Assembly: GCF_041381155.1 (NCBI RefSeq)
Contig: NC_091134.1
Span: forward strand, 42,677,338-42,741,337
Source: Argopecten irradians
Taxonomy: Eukaryota > Mollusca > Bivalvia > Pectinida > Pectinidae
DNA: 64,000 nt
Direction: 5' to 3'
Position 1 is the stretch's first letter. Each line of letters starts with the position of its first letter. The position numbers were made by a program, and so were the translations under genes. The notes beneath the pieces were generated by a model. The model searched no databases. It was given only the letters and a program-made list of their open reading frames with translations, and was not told the DNA's origin. Of this stretch, positions 1-11,886 are shown piece after piece.

Positions 1-1914
1 AGTATACCTGAATAAATAACTGTTTCAGATATCACATTTTTTGGGAGGAGGGGGGGGGGGTTCATAGTCAGCAATATGTTTCCCTAAATGAACATTTATA
101 CTGTGCAGCCAACCAGTAACAACAACACCCCTTCATCCCCATCGCCAAACCCTCCCCCTCTCTCCCCGCAACACACACACACTTCACAGAACACACATAT
201 ATTTTTTTAACTATGAAGAATTTATTACTCAGGATTTTTTCGATGTCTATAAGATGTTAACAAAAATGTAGTTTGGTGAGATATGAAAAACTGTCTTTGC
301 ATGATTAATTAATGCAAAACAACTAACCTTAATTTGCACAGTTTGCTTCCGGATATATGTATACATGTAAATCCAAATACAAAACACTTTTAGATGGCAA
401 TAAGCTCTAAATTAGAGCTTGCTTAACATGAAAGCAAGCTCCCTTTCACAAACAGTAAGACCTAATTTCTCCATACACACTTTTTTACCGTACGAAGACA
501 GCCAATGTATTACTGAAGTAGCTATACCTGTATTGATTTGAATTCTGTCACAGTATCAGTAGGTGTTACACAAGTAGACTAGAGAGACCATCTGCTCCAC
601 CTGGTTAACTAGGGATTTGTTATATAGATACCCATGTGTAGCTGTGTAGTATGACCTGCTTCTACCACACACAACAGTGATAATCATGTGTGTTAACAAT
701 TCATTAACATTTTATTTTCCTGCTGATTCAAGCCCTTTCAATCGAAAGTACACCTAAGCTTAGGTGTACTTTCGATTTCAGGTAAATACAGACACACTTT
801 TGATTTACCTTGATACCGCTGAGGTGTCGTGGTCTACTTGACATCCCTATTGTATTAGTCATTCTGAGTTAATCTCTATAGTTCTGGTCTAGTTAACATG
901 TACACTATCATTCAGAAATGACCATCGGAGGAGAGCAAACAAATATATTCATTGGTAGTACAATAAGTACATTTACTTTTTATATTTCTGGACATGAGCT
1001 AGAAATATTAAACAAGTACATTGCAATTGATATATTTTTTTTTATCTAATTGGAGGCCTTGGAAACTGGTCTAATTAACAATGTGGTAGAATTTTTGAAG
1101 CAAAAACAGAAAATTTCTCAAAAATACTGGCAGGTAGTTAGTTAGTAATATTTTCAGTTGGAAAACTGGGGAAAAAATCCTTGTGGATATAAAAATCTCA
1201 AACCTAATCTATCTGTTAGACTTTAACTTTACAGTACTATTAATTATAAGACAACTACAGATACACACTAGCATACAGCTTTGATTATACCTAAAAATTT
1301 TTTTTTTAAATATGGCATTTAACACATCAATATAATTATCATCCAATGCAAAGATATTGCAACTTTCTGTTTGCAGATTAATATTCTGCGTAGAGCACAT
1401 TTTTAGGTAATTGTAACATCAGTAAAATTTATGACATTTTGTGCAAACAAAACACATGCACACAAAAAAAAAGATATATAGTAAGGTGGTTTTCCAAGTT
1501 TCCAAGTCCTTCAGTATATCTTGTATAAGTGGCCAGCCCAAACTACCACGACGGTGATTGTATCAGTGTATATAGGGTCTCCTCCCTTCAATGTTACAGG
1601 TATGTACACAACCTTATCACTATGACTAACTCTTTCTCCATGTTTGTAGTGATCAATGCATTACAAACCACCTGTACAACAACATTTATATTTCATTGAT
1701 TTTTTATCATTTGATACATGACCTATAACTACAGTTTGTAAATGTCTTTGAGTTTACCTAGATATCAATTAATTAAAATGCAGTCATTGCTTGTCATTAG
1801 TAAATAACTGACAAACCATGCCAGATGCCATTGTCATACTACACATTTTTATCTGACAAAAAATGGCTTAATTAAGCTAATTTGAAGTTATTGATATTTT
1901 GTTTTATTGGTTTT
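1..1914. other. Intergenic, non-coding
   Basis: AT-rich DNA with homopolymer runs (G10 near 51-60, T runs). The only structured item is a 38-bp perfect palindrome at 740-777 (aatcgaaagtacacctaag and its complement). No coding frame is convincing. Confidence 0.5.
740..777. repeat. Perfect 38-bp palindrome
   Basis: Two 19-base arms are exact reverse complements with no loop, centred on the HindIII-like aagctt at 756-761. A related 'acacttttgattt' follows at about 794. Confidence 0.95.
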
Positions 1915-2391
1915 TAGCTCGCCTATTTAAAGAATAGGGGGAGCTAATGTTGTCATCCCGGCGTCGGAGTCAGCTTCAGCGTTGGCGTCCCATTTCACGT
2001 TAAAGTTTTTGAGCAAGTTTCTGTAAGCTTAAGTCATCATAAATGTTTATGATTTTATTTTCCTAATGTGTATGGATGCTGAACATGATAATACAACCAA
2101 TTTGGGGCCCTATAGGGGGTTTTTGAGTCTATTAATTTGTCATATGTCCATGTTAAAGTTTTTGAGCAAGTTTCTAATTTGTCAATTGTTTAAGCATAAC
2201 TCATCATAAATGTTTTTAATTTTTTTATCTAATGTGTATGGATGCTGAACGTGATAATACAACCAATTTGGGGCCCTTTAGGGGTTTTTTGAGTCTGTTA
2301 ATTTGTCATATTTCCATGTTTAAATAGTAAATACTTGAACATCAACTTCTTCTGAATAGGCGAGCTTTGCTGTTCTCCAACAGCTCTTGTT
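1915..2391. mobile_element. Bivalve-type element with 'agctcgcctat' ends
   Basis: The left end is tagctcgcctattt and the right end gaataggcgagct followed by gttctccaacagctcttg. Inside are two direct copies (about 2000-2154 and 2155-2320) sharing 'taaagtttttgagcaagttt' and 'gataatacaaccaatttgggg'. Non-coding. Confidence 0.7.
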
Positions 2392-5300
2392 TGTTTTGTT
2401 GTGGGTTGATTTTTCAACCAATATAAACTATGTCAGTTTTCATTAGCCTAACTTAGGTGTTTTTTGGTATATGTTAAACCCTCAAACATGTGGACATTAC
2501 TTAGGATCAGTTGGACATTTCCACAATAAGAAATATTGTGCAAGTAATACACACTGGCAGGTTAGACTAAACTTCTATTTTCTGTGTACCAGGTAGACTG
2601 TTGACAAAATCAATGAAGAAATAATGAATATATCGTACTTGATCATACAGATATACTGAGATGTTGTAATATGACTATGAGAAAGCATATATCCAGCAGA
2701 TGGTTCCAGGATTATTTTATGTCAAATTATATTACCCGTATTGAGCAGCAAGGCTAGTTACCATGGTAACAAGACTGATGAGATGCTATGGTGTATGGAA
2801 GTTATTGAATTACCTAGCATTGACGAGGTGGGTAGGTAGGATTTCAGCAGAGAATTAAGTAGCTAGCTAACAATGCAATGAACCACCATTATTTTTTCCA
2901 CATGATGTTTCTAAAGGGATTTGTTGTGTAGATATTTCCAGAAGGATCAGAGTGTAATAGTCATTTCCACATAGAATAGGTGACCAAGCACCCGTGTACA
3001 TATACATGATATCAAAATGACAAAGTGTTACTATAATATATCAGGAGTGGTGGGGTATGTGGGTTTCTAAAGGGACATGTGGCAATATGCAATTTCAGAA
3101 AGAATGAGGTGTTGATGATTTCAGAGGGTAAGCGATTTCAAAAGGAAGTGAATATAATCAATTTCAGATGGGAGGGGTGTAGGTGCATGATTTCAGAAGC
3201 AGTGATCTGCAGTGTAGTAGGAAGGGAAAGTGAGCAATTTCAGAATCCTGGGAGGGGTGTAGGTGATTTCAGAAGCAGTGCTAGCAAGGTGTGGGGGATA
3301 TCAAAGGGGTCAGCTGTAAGTGATTTCAGAAAGGCCACTGTAGTCTAGGGACTGGGTGAGGTGTTGTTGAGAAAAAAAATATGTGATTTAAAATTAGAGG
3401 GGTGTAGGTGCTAGATTTCAGAAGGGGATGAGTGTATATGATTTCAGAAGGAACTTGAAGGGGTGTTATTCCAGAAGGGGTCAAGTGTATTGATTTCAGA
3501 AAGGGTGAAAGTGATTCCAGAAGGAAATGTGTGCTTTTAGGGGATACTTACTGTGTTATTACTACAGAACAAATGAAGTGCAGGTTTTCCAAAGGGATGT
3601 ACCCGGTACATGTGATATGTCAGAACAGAAGCGGTGCTTTGAAATTACATTTATATCAATATTACAAGGTATATAATATTTACTAATAGATGATCACGAT
3701 CATGAGAAATGCAAGAAATAAAAATAACCATTTGATTTGTTATTACTAAAAATGTGTGTATACCCTACATAGATATAAGATCCTGTCCTATTATATAACC
3801 AATAGATTTAGAGACACATACATATATAAACAGTGAGGAGTGGACAGTACAAGGACTATGGAGTTTTGTTTAAAAAAGATAGGGTTCTTTTTTATCGTCA
3901 CCACCATGCATTGTATGTACCCTTTTGTGTAAACAAGTCTGACCTATATGTAGATCTAAACTGGAAAGCACACTGACTACCTGGTAGTTCATAAACCATA
4001 TACTAACAAAATTAACATAACACCCCCACTTTCTGTAAGTAATTTTGAAAATTAAACGACCATAGCAAATAAAACTTTTAAAGTACTTTAAGTTGTGTAT
4101 GTAGAAAACAAAACTGACTCAAGTTTGGAGGCACATGTATATAACTCTCTCTCATTGTCCAGGTAGGTACATGTACCTATATACAGCTTTATACCTTATT
4201 GTAATCTGTTTTACTTATGGAGCTTTTTGTTCTCCTTTTTTCTCAAGCAATCCTGACAGCATTTAAAGTAAGTACATGTAGGACTTGTCAGTCCATTATA
4301 CATGTGTCTGTGCTTGTTATCTCTCATCTAACGCATTGTTTATAATCAATTGTAAAGTACAGTCTTTTTGAGTTATGATAACACACATTGCGATTGAGAC
4401 GTGCGTTGTCTATTCCGATTTATAAACCCCCTGGAATCCCTTTCATAGTGTAACAATTAATGATGCTGTTATATGAGCCAGAGATCAAAGCCGCGGACAG
4501 GTGTTATACCTGGTTGACCGCTCAGCTGATTTGTATCGATATCAGGTTATCGATTGTGTTTACCTGTATAGGTACGCCCTTCCGGGCATCAGTAACATGT
4601 GATTGTCAAACACTTTCGACACCACTAGGATCATGTAATGCTAATTATCGTTGTATGTTAGCACATATCAGACATATCAGAGTAGAGTACCTCCCAGAAA
4701 TCCAGGTATTTCGTGTGATAATAAAGACTTACCTGTATCACCGATACATGACAAAGGTGTGCTTTCTGGTAAAACTACGACACACAAAACTTCCCAAATA
4801 TACATACGGTTTGATTTCGACGAGATCCTGTTCTTGCACGATGTTTTTGATTTGTTACAAAGGTCTATTTCTAGTTCTATACTTCCGTGCTGACTTGCAA
4901 CCGGTGAGTTGACCTGCTAAAAATAGGAGTACACTGCGGAAGAATATGTCTGTCATAATTTTCACCTGGGCAAATAGTTCCTACATTAAATAGACCAGAT
5001 GGGATTTATAAAACTATATCAACCATAGTTTGTGACTTATGAAGACATACTTTTGTATACTATGAAAACTGCAATATGTATTATGGAAAGACAAGAAGGT
5101 GTATTCAGCACTATAAAATGAGTGAAACGCCGGATATTCATTCACAGCAGTTGAAACGACTTACCTCCCCTTAAACAAGAAGGAAAACCCGTTTCTGAGT
5201 TTGTATAGGCCTATTACTGCTGTTCTCTACATTGTCCACACAAACGATTGCTCAATACCGATGCATAGTGCAATTAGCAAGAATATCAAAACATTGACAA

Positions 5301-5795
5301 ACATCTGCTTTCCATATGTAATAAAGATCATGTCAATAAATTTAAAAGCTAATAATATATGTATACATTTTCTTTAACTCCCAATATATTTTTTTGTGTG
5401 TTCGATAAGAAAGTCCAGTTTTATAACTAATATAAATATCTAATCAATGTTTAAAGTTTAAACAAAAACACTTGAGTAAAAAACAAAGAATGATATAAAA
5501 TTAAACCTGTTTTGTTAAATTTTTATCTGTTAAAAACAATGACATTGACCAAAAAATGTAAAATTATTTGAGGCCTATAAGTGCCACACTCCGAATATTT
5601 TTAAAATGTTGTAGAAGAAAGGATAATATTTTTAAAATTGTATTCATTAAATCAATTAACCTTTTAAAAAATGACATAACAAATTTTACCGTAAAATTTC
5701 ACAAATTTCTAAACATTAAAAAAATCAAATAATAATGGTAAATACAAAATACATTACATGTAGTGTTATAAATAAAGTTCATAAAGGACGAAAAT
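2392..5795. other. Intergenic, with a degenerate repeat field
   Basis: From about 2935 to 3620 the motif 'gatttcagaaggg(a)' recurs irregularly, roughly every 25-60 bases, like an old minisatellite. At 4380-4910 CG dinucleotides are denser than in the flanks. At 4733 the minus strand reads ATACAG|GTAAGT, a strong donor, so a non-coding first exon of a gene running off the left edge is possible but unproven. Confidence 0.4.
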
Positions 5796-6414
5796 AAAAT
5801 TATTTGAAAGCTTGAGCTATATAGCTATAAATAATTTTATAGACTATATAATTTCAAGCTGAAAAAAAATCTTGTAGAAATAACCTAACATGCAATTCCT
5901 ATTCTGTAATATTTGTTGCACACATCTGCAGTCTTATTTTGAAAACACAAACTTACCAGTATTTATTTATAATTCAAACTTATGTATATTTATAAGCTAT
6001 AATTGTTTGCTTTGTTTGTTAGTTATTCAGTGTATATATATTTTGTTATGGCAATTGAGTGGATTATCTCCCCTGCATGGATTGTTGTATAAAAATAACT
6101 TAAAATTATTTGAAAGCTTGAGCTATATAGCTATAAATAATTTTATAGACAATATAATTTCAAGCTGAAAAACAAATCTTGTAGAAATAACCTAACATGC
6201 AATTCCTATTCTGTAATATTTGTTGCACACATCTGCAGTCTTATTTTGAAAACACAAACTTACCAGTATTTATTTATAATTCAAACTTATGTACAGTGTA
6301 TATTTACAAGCTATAATTGTTTGCTTTGTTTGTTAGTTATTCAGTATATATATATTTTGTTATGGCATTTGAGTGGATTATCTCCCCTGCATGGATTGTT
6401 GTATAAAAATAACT
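5796..6414. repeat. Tandem duplication of about 306 bp
   Basis: Units 5796-6101 and 6102-6414 align from 'aaaattatttgaaagcttgagc' to 'gtataaaaataactt' with few differences, one being a 5-base insert (cagtg) in the second unit. Short open frames in it are shadows repeated in both copies. Confidence 0.9.
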
Positions 6415-8309
6415 TCAAATCATACATATTTCCTCAGATTTTAAACAACCATTTCTGTATAACTATGAGATAAAATTATGATTTTGTTCTCATCCAAAAC
6501 ATGAAAGCAGATGCTTGTAAGTAAATTAAGCCTAAAAAAATAGCTGGCCTCTACGTTATGGTATAAATTTTATATTATCTATCTTGGCAGATAAAATCTC
6601 ATAGTATTCAAAGATTCTGAAGAGAGAAAGTGCATGGGTAACCAAAGGGTTAACTTGTATGTTCATTGATCATTCAAATTGATAAAAACACATGGTGAAA
6701 ATTGAATTATTGACCTCCATAGAACAGACTGTTGAAAGTAATTGTGTTTTATCAAGTAGTGTTACATTCTTGTGTTGATAGTCTTCTATGCATGTATTCT
6801 CTTTAAAGTAGACACAACTTAAAATATTTAAATCATTTTAATAATATTTTTTTATTTATTCTTCATATTCAAAACAATTTAAAATTCAAACAGTAAAATA
6901 AACAAAAATTTATAGTTCTTTTCCAAACCCATGTTGATAGGCGAGTCTTTTACTTGATTAATTAATTTACAAATTGTGATAATTAAACTGATACATTTAG
7001 TAAGAGAACTGCCTTTTCACTGGAGCAAAATCATTTGTGAAAATGTCACTCAGACTCCAAATTTCATTGCTTGAAATTTGAAGGCAGTCTGTCATGGTTT
7101 AATTTTAAAAATATTGATTGACCTTTTGTGTAACGTACATTTTGTAAATCAAAACACCAACAAACATTATAAGCTAAGACTTAACAATTCTTTAACAAAA
7201 CTAGATACTGGTCCCTCTGGTTCCTGCAATAAATTTAAATAGGATACAAGATGAACAAACACAAAAATAGAATAAAAAAGAGAAACATTATCACAATAGA
7301 AAACTTGAATACTAGTACCAGGTATTAAGTTGACACATAAAGAAAATAGAGTATTTACTCACAAAATAGACCCTCTTTCATCTGAATTCAAATAAAAAAA
7401 GAACATCTTAAAATAAATTTATCTGAAGTCCCTGTTTAATTAACTTATATACTTATAGCTGGTATACATATAGGATGATTGGGTTATTCTGGGATAAGTA
7501 TACACAACGAGTAACATTAACAACTTTAGTAAGATGTACTCATTGTGGAATCATAGGCTTATAAAAACATTCCTGAATACAGGCTATGTTTAAAATATAA
7601 ATCAAGTTTCCAGCACTATTCAATGGTAATTAAAACACATGAAAACATCACTAAATTGAAAATGACATTCATACCCGCTTTTATCGAAACAGAAAGTGGT
7701 TCTATTATCACAGAATTATGTAAAGTGTATCCAAAACCGACAAAACCTGGATATATAACCTGGAACAACCTGATCCTACATCAAGAAGTATAAACATGTA
7801 TAAAGTTGTTCTAGGCTACAGTGGAACTATTGATGCTGTTCAATCTAGCTGTAAAATACAAGTCATAAGGATCCCATTAACATCAAACACAATAACTATA
7901 TCAAGAACTTAATGGTATTGTTCTGTCTAATCCTAAACTAATCCTGGCCTTTGCTATAACCTAGACAAGACTAGCCACAACATGGTAAGACCTGAATAGG
8001 ACTAGTCTCAATAATGCCCATGCCTTTGTCATTGTCTTTACTCCGACAAAAATCAGACTGGCCTTCGAGCTTCTAGGATTCAGTCTTCATATACAGACCA
8101 GGATCAGGCTATAGCCACTAAAGCTAAGACCACCATGGTTCTAGTCTTCACACATTCCATGATTAGACTTATAGTCACCAGGACCTGCCCGAGTCCTATA
8201 CTCTTCATACAGTTTAGGATTAGACAAGTCACCAATACCTGCCTTGGTCTTCGTATGTACTAGAATACAGGATGATACAAACTGTCTATAATGTAAGATC
8301 AGACTTGTC
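6415..8309 (-). other. Probable SHPRH 3' UTR and downstream DNA
   Basis: No coding exon was found here. The part from 7920 to 8309 has irregular repeats of 'gactagtc/aggacctg' type directly after the stop codon. Two overlapping minus-strand AATAAA signals lie at 6851-6860, about 1450 bases past the stop, and could be the poly(A) signal. The rest is plain AT-rich sequence. Confidence 0.35.
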
Positions 8310-11300
8310 CTAAGGACCTGATATATCACTAGGACCAGCCTCAGATTCTGGCTGTCCTTCTGAATTATCTGTAAGTATACTATGGGAGTCGTCTGTTATA
8401 TCTTCTATGACCTGTAAGTCATTCTTTATTTCCTTCTCATCATTGTCAAATGTCAGATCAACTACTGCTTCGGATCCCTCACTGATGATAATTTGATGTT
8501 GTCCCTGTTGACAATGTTCTGAACGAGTTCGGTGATTAATTTCTTCCCTGCCTGCTGCTTCCATGGAAGTCAGATCCACAATTTGTGATTTCCATTCATC
8601 CCCCAAAACCATAGCTTCCTCAACCACCTCTGAATCAACATCTATCACCTCTGGGTTTGTTATAGTGTTGTTGATTGGTCGAGAACTATCCTCATCAATT
8701 ATAACAGGCTCATTTATTGGTCTCTCATCACTGTGATCAGAATTATCCGTGTCCTCATCAGATGAGGGACCGTATAGATCATAACACATATTATAAGAGT
8801 CTACCGATTCCTCTCCTGAACTCAACACACATGCTTCTTCTGACGACGAGTCTTCAATCACACATACATCTGACGATTTCTTATTCTGACCAGTGATCTC
8901 CCCTGTGTCACCATTCTGACCAGTTATCTCCCCTATGTCACCATTCTGACCAGATACTTCACCCGACGTGCCTTCTGTACTTGTATCCTCTACAGACTGA
9001 CTTACAACCTCGACAGTTGGGCCCTCTACAACAATGTCCTGGGCTTGACCAGTATCCTGAGTATCACCATCATCGAGAACATCCTGACTGTCTCCAGATT
9101 CTATAGAGTTACCTGCCCCTGAGTTTTCCTCATCATCGTGTAACAAAGATGTTAGATGACCAATGGTAAGCACATTCTCCTCCGTATTATGACTTGAGGG
9201 CACATCTTCAATTGTTTTTATCACTGAGTAGATCTTCTCCTCAATAGTACCACGGATTAGAAAGCGATGGACTTCAGTTTTTCTGAAATACAGAAGCAAT
9301 ATGTTTCTTTTGAATACTGATACAAAACATATTTTATAATGAATTAATTATTAAATAGAGGAAAAAATATCTTATTATGTCTATAATCGTCAGCATTAAG
9401 TAGTTTTGTAGATGGTGAAGCTAACTAATTTGATAAAAATAATAAATGTGAGTGGTTCTGACTACCTCTTGGTATCTATTAACAGAAAACCTCTTTTCGT
9501 ACCATGGCCTTGACTGACCTGTCCTGTGGACACTGACTAGGACATGATGAAGTATTACCTTGTCTGTCCTATTCGGTGAACTCGCCCTATAGCCTGGAGT
9601 TCCTGAGCTGGGTTGAGGATCGGCTCCACTAGGAGGACGTAGGTGGCTTCAATGAGGTTCAGGCCATTAGAGCCAGACTGTATTGGGAGTAGAAGTGCTG
9701 TCACATCTTCTTCTTCACGGAATGAAGTCAGTTGATTCTATATGAAAAAGGTAAACTGGTTGTTATTAGTATAAGATGCAGGTCTAAGAAGAATATAAAT
9801 ATCCAAATTCAAAAACCTTTATGATAATTGCACTGTTGCCTGAAAAGTAAGACCATAGCCTTACTCTTGAGACTTTGTCATGGACAAGATATTTAGGCAA
9901 AGGTAGGAATTTCATCAAAGAGGCAAATTGAATCAATGTATGATAACAATTTTTAGTAATAATGACCTTGATCTTTGACCTTCAAATTTGAAAGCAATCT
10001 CAACCAAATAATTTTGGCAAGGGAACAGGATTGATTGTGTGGTAAACTCTCTGTGAACAGAGATGCTGATACCAACATACATTGATACATCTATGTTGTT
10101 TATACGAAGCAGCTGGTGCCATATTAACAAACACTGTTCCTCAACTTGTCCAAGGGTCACATGATTGTTGTGGTACTAACCTGGAATTTGCCTGTGTAGA
10201 GAGTGCGGTGTGTAATGCTGTTTTCTTCTAAAGCTTCAGCTATAATACCAAGCACACTCTTCCACTGAATTCAAATGAAAGGTTGTCATCAATAAATACA
10301 TCTAAAACACACTGATGATGTTGCGCTGTACAAATGATAGGCTTGCAAGTGGTATTACAAACTGGTTTGGCTTGGTATGGTATGATTATTTGAATGTTCT
10401 ATTCACAGTTAGGGTCAGAAATGAATGTGTTTCAGGGGTGGAAGAAAGACAGAGTTAGGGTCAAAAAATGAGTGTGTTTCAGGGGTGGAGGAAAGAAAGA
10501 GTTAGGGTCAGAAATGAGTGTGTTTCAGGGGTGGAAGAAAGACAGAGATAGGGTCAGAAATGAGTGTGTTTCAGGGGTGGAAGAAAGACAGACAAAGATA
10601 GGGTCAGAAAGGAGTGTTTCAGGGATGTTTTAGGGGGGAGAAGACGTGAAAGTGTTCAGGGTGGAAGAAAGTGAGTGTGTTTCAGGGGTGGAAGAAAGAA
10701 ATGAGTGTGTTTCAGGGGTTGAAGAAAGACAGAGTTAGGGTCAGAAATGAATGTGTTTCAGGGGTGGAAGAAAGACAGAGTTAGGGTCAGAAATGAATGT
10801 GTTTCAGGGGTGGAAGAAAGACAGAGTAGGGTCAGAAAGGAGTGTGTTTCAGGGTGGAAGAAAGACAGAGATAGGGTCAGAAATGAGTGTGTTTCAGGGG
10901 TGGAAGAAAGACAGAGTTAGGGTCAGAAAGAGTGTGTTTCAGGGGTGAAGAAAGACAGAGATAGGGTCAGAAATGAGTGTGTTTCAGGGGGAAGAAAGAC
11001 AGAGATAGGGTCAGAAAGGAGTTTGTTTCAGGGGTGGAAGAAAGACAGAGTTAGGGTCAGAAAGAGTGTGTTTCAGGGTGGAAGAAAGACAGAGATAGGG
11101 TCAGAAAGGAGTTTGTTTCAGGGGTGGAAGGAAGACAGAGATAGGGTCAGAAATGAGTGTGTTTCAGGGGTGGAAGAAAGACAGAGTTAGGGTCAGAAAG
11201 GAGTGTGTTTCAGGGGTGGAAGAAAGACAGAGATAGGGTCAGAAATGAGTGTGTTTCAGGGGTGGAAGAAAGACAGAGATAGGGTCAGAAAGGAGTGTGT

Positions 11301-11886
11301 TTCAGGGGTGGAAGAAAGACAGAGTTAGGGTCAGAAATGAGTGTGTTTCAGGGGTGGAAGAAAGACAGAGTTAGGGTCAGAAATGAGTGTGTTTCAGGGG
11401 TGGAAGAAAGACAGAGTTAGGGTCAGAAAGGAGTGTGTTTCAGGGGTGGAAGAAAGACAGAGTTAGGGTCAGAAATGAGTGTGTTTCAGGGGTGGAAGAA
11501 AGACAGAGTTAGGGTCAGAAATGAGTGTGTTTCAGGGGTGGAAGAAAGACAGAGATAGGGTCAGAAAGGAGTGTGTTTCAGGGGTGGAAGAAAGACAGAG
11601 TTAGGGTCAGAAATGAGTGTGTTTCAGGGGTGGAAGAAAGACAGAGTTAGGGTCAGAAAGGAGTGTGTTTCAGGGGTGGAAGAAAGACAGAGTTAGGGTC
11701 AGAAATGAGTGTGTTTCAGGGGTGGAAAAAAGCTAGAGTTATGCCTGAGAACAGGAGGACATTGAAATGAAGTATCTATTATCAGATACTTACACTGGAG
11801 AATACCAGGACCTTGGCTGTAGGGTCATTCTTTTGGATACCAAGCATACATCTAACAACAGATTCTATCTTGATGGAGTAGCTGCC
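8310..11886 (-). CDS. SHPRH: SHPRH exons 28-31 (helicase C lobe and SIM-rich tail)
   Basis: Exons 11794-11886, 10181-10264, 9559-9737, 8310-9282. Exon 28 encodes KVLVFSS, exon 30 encodes [19 protein letters not shown] and GRVHRIGQT, and exon 31 begins with [17 protein letters not shown], the usual end of the helicase lobe. Homology to the vertebrate protein stops near residue 1806 ([12 protein letters not shown]). Exon 31 then runs on for about 270 acidic, Ser/Asp/Glu-rich residues. These include two copies of a 10-residue repeat ([14 protein letters not shown], 8883-8951) and six SUMO-interaction-like motifs: [47 protein letters not shown] and QVIEDITDD. The stop is TAG. A 46-bp minisatellite fills the intron between exons 28 and 29. 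Confidence 0.93.

Noticed and set aside
4460..4912. 150-residue plus-strand open frame
   Set aside because: No domain, no neighbouring exons in phase and low-quality composition; treated as chance.
5890..6473. Two similar hydrophobic open frames
   Set aside because: They are repeated copies inside a 306-bp tandem duplication of AT-rich DNA, with no sign of selection for coding.
10751..11190. Open frames across the 46-bp array (peptide repeats such as FQGWKKDR)
   Set aside because: The unit is not a multiple of three, indels differ between copies, and the array lies inside a well-supported intron.
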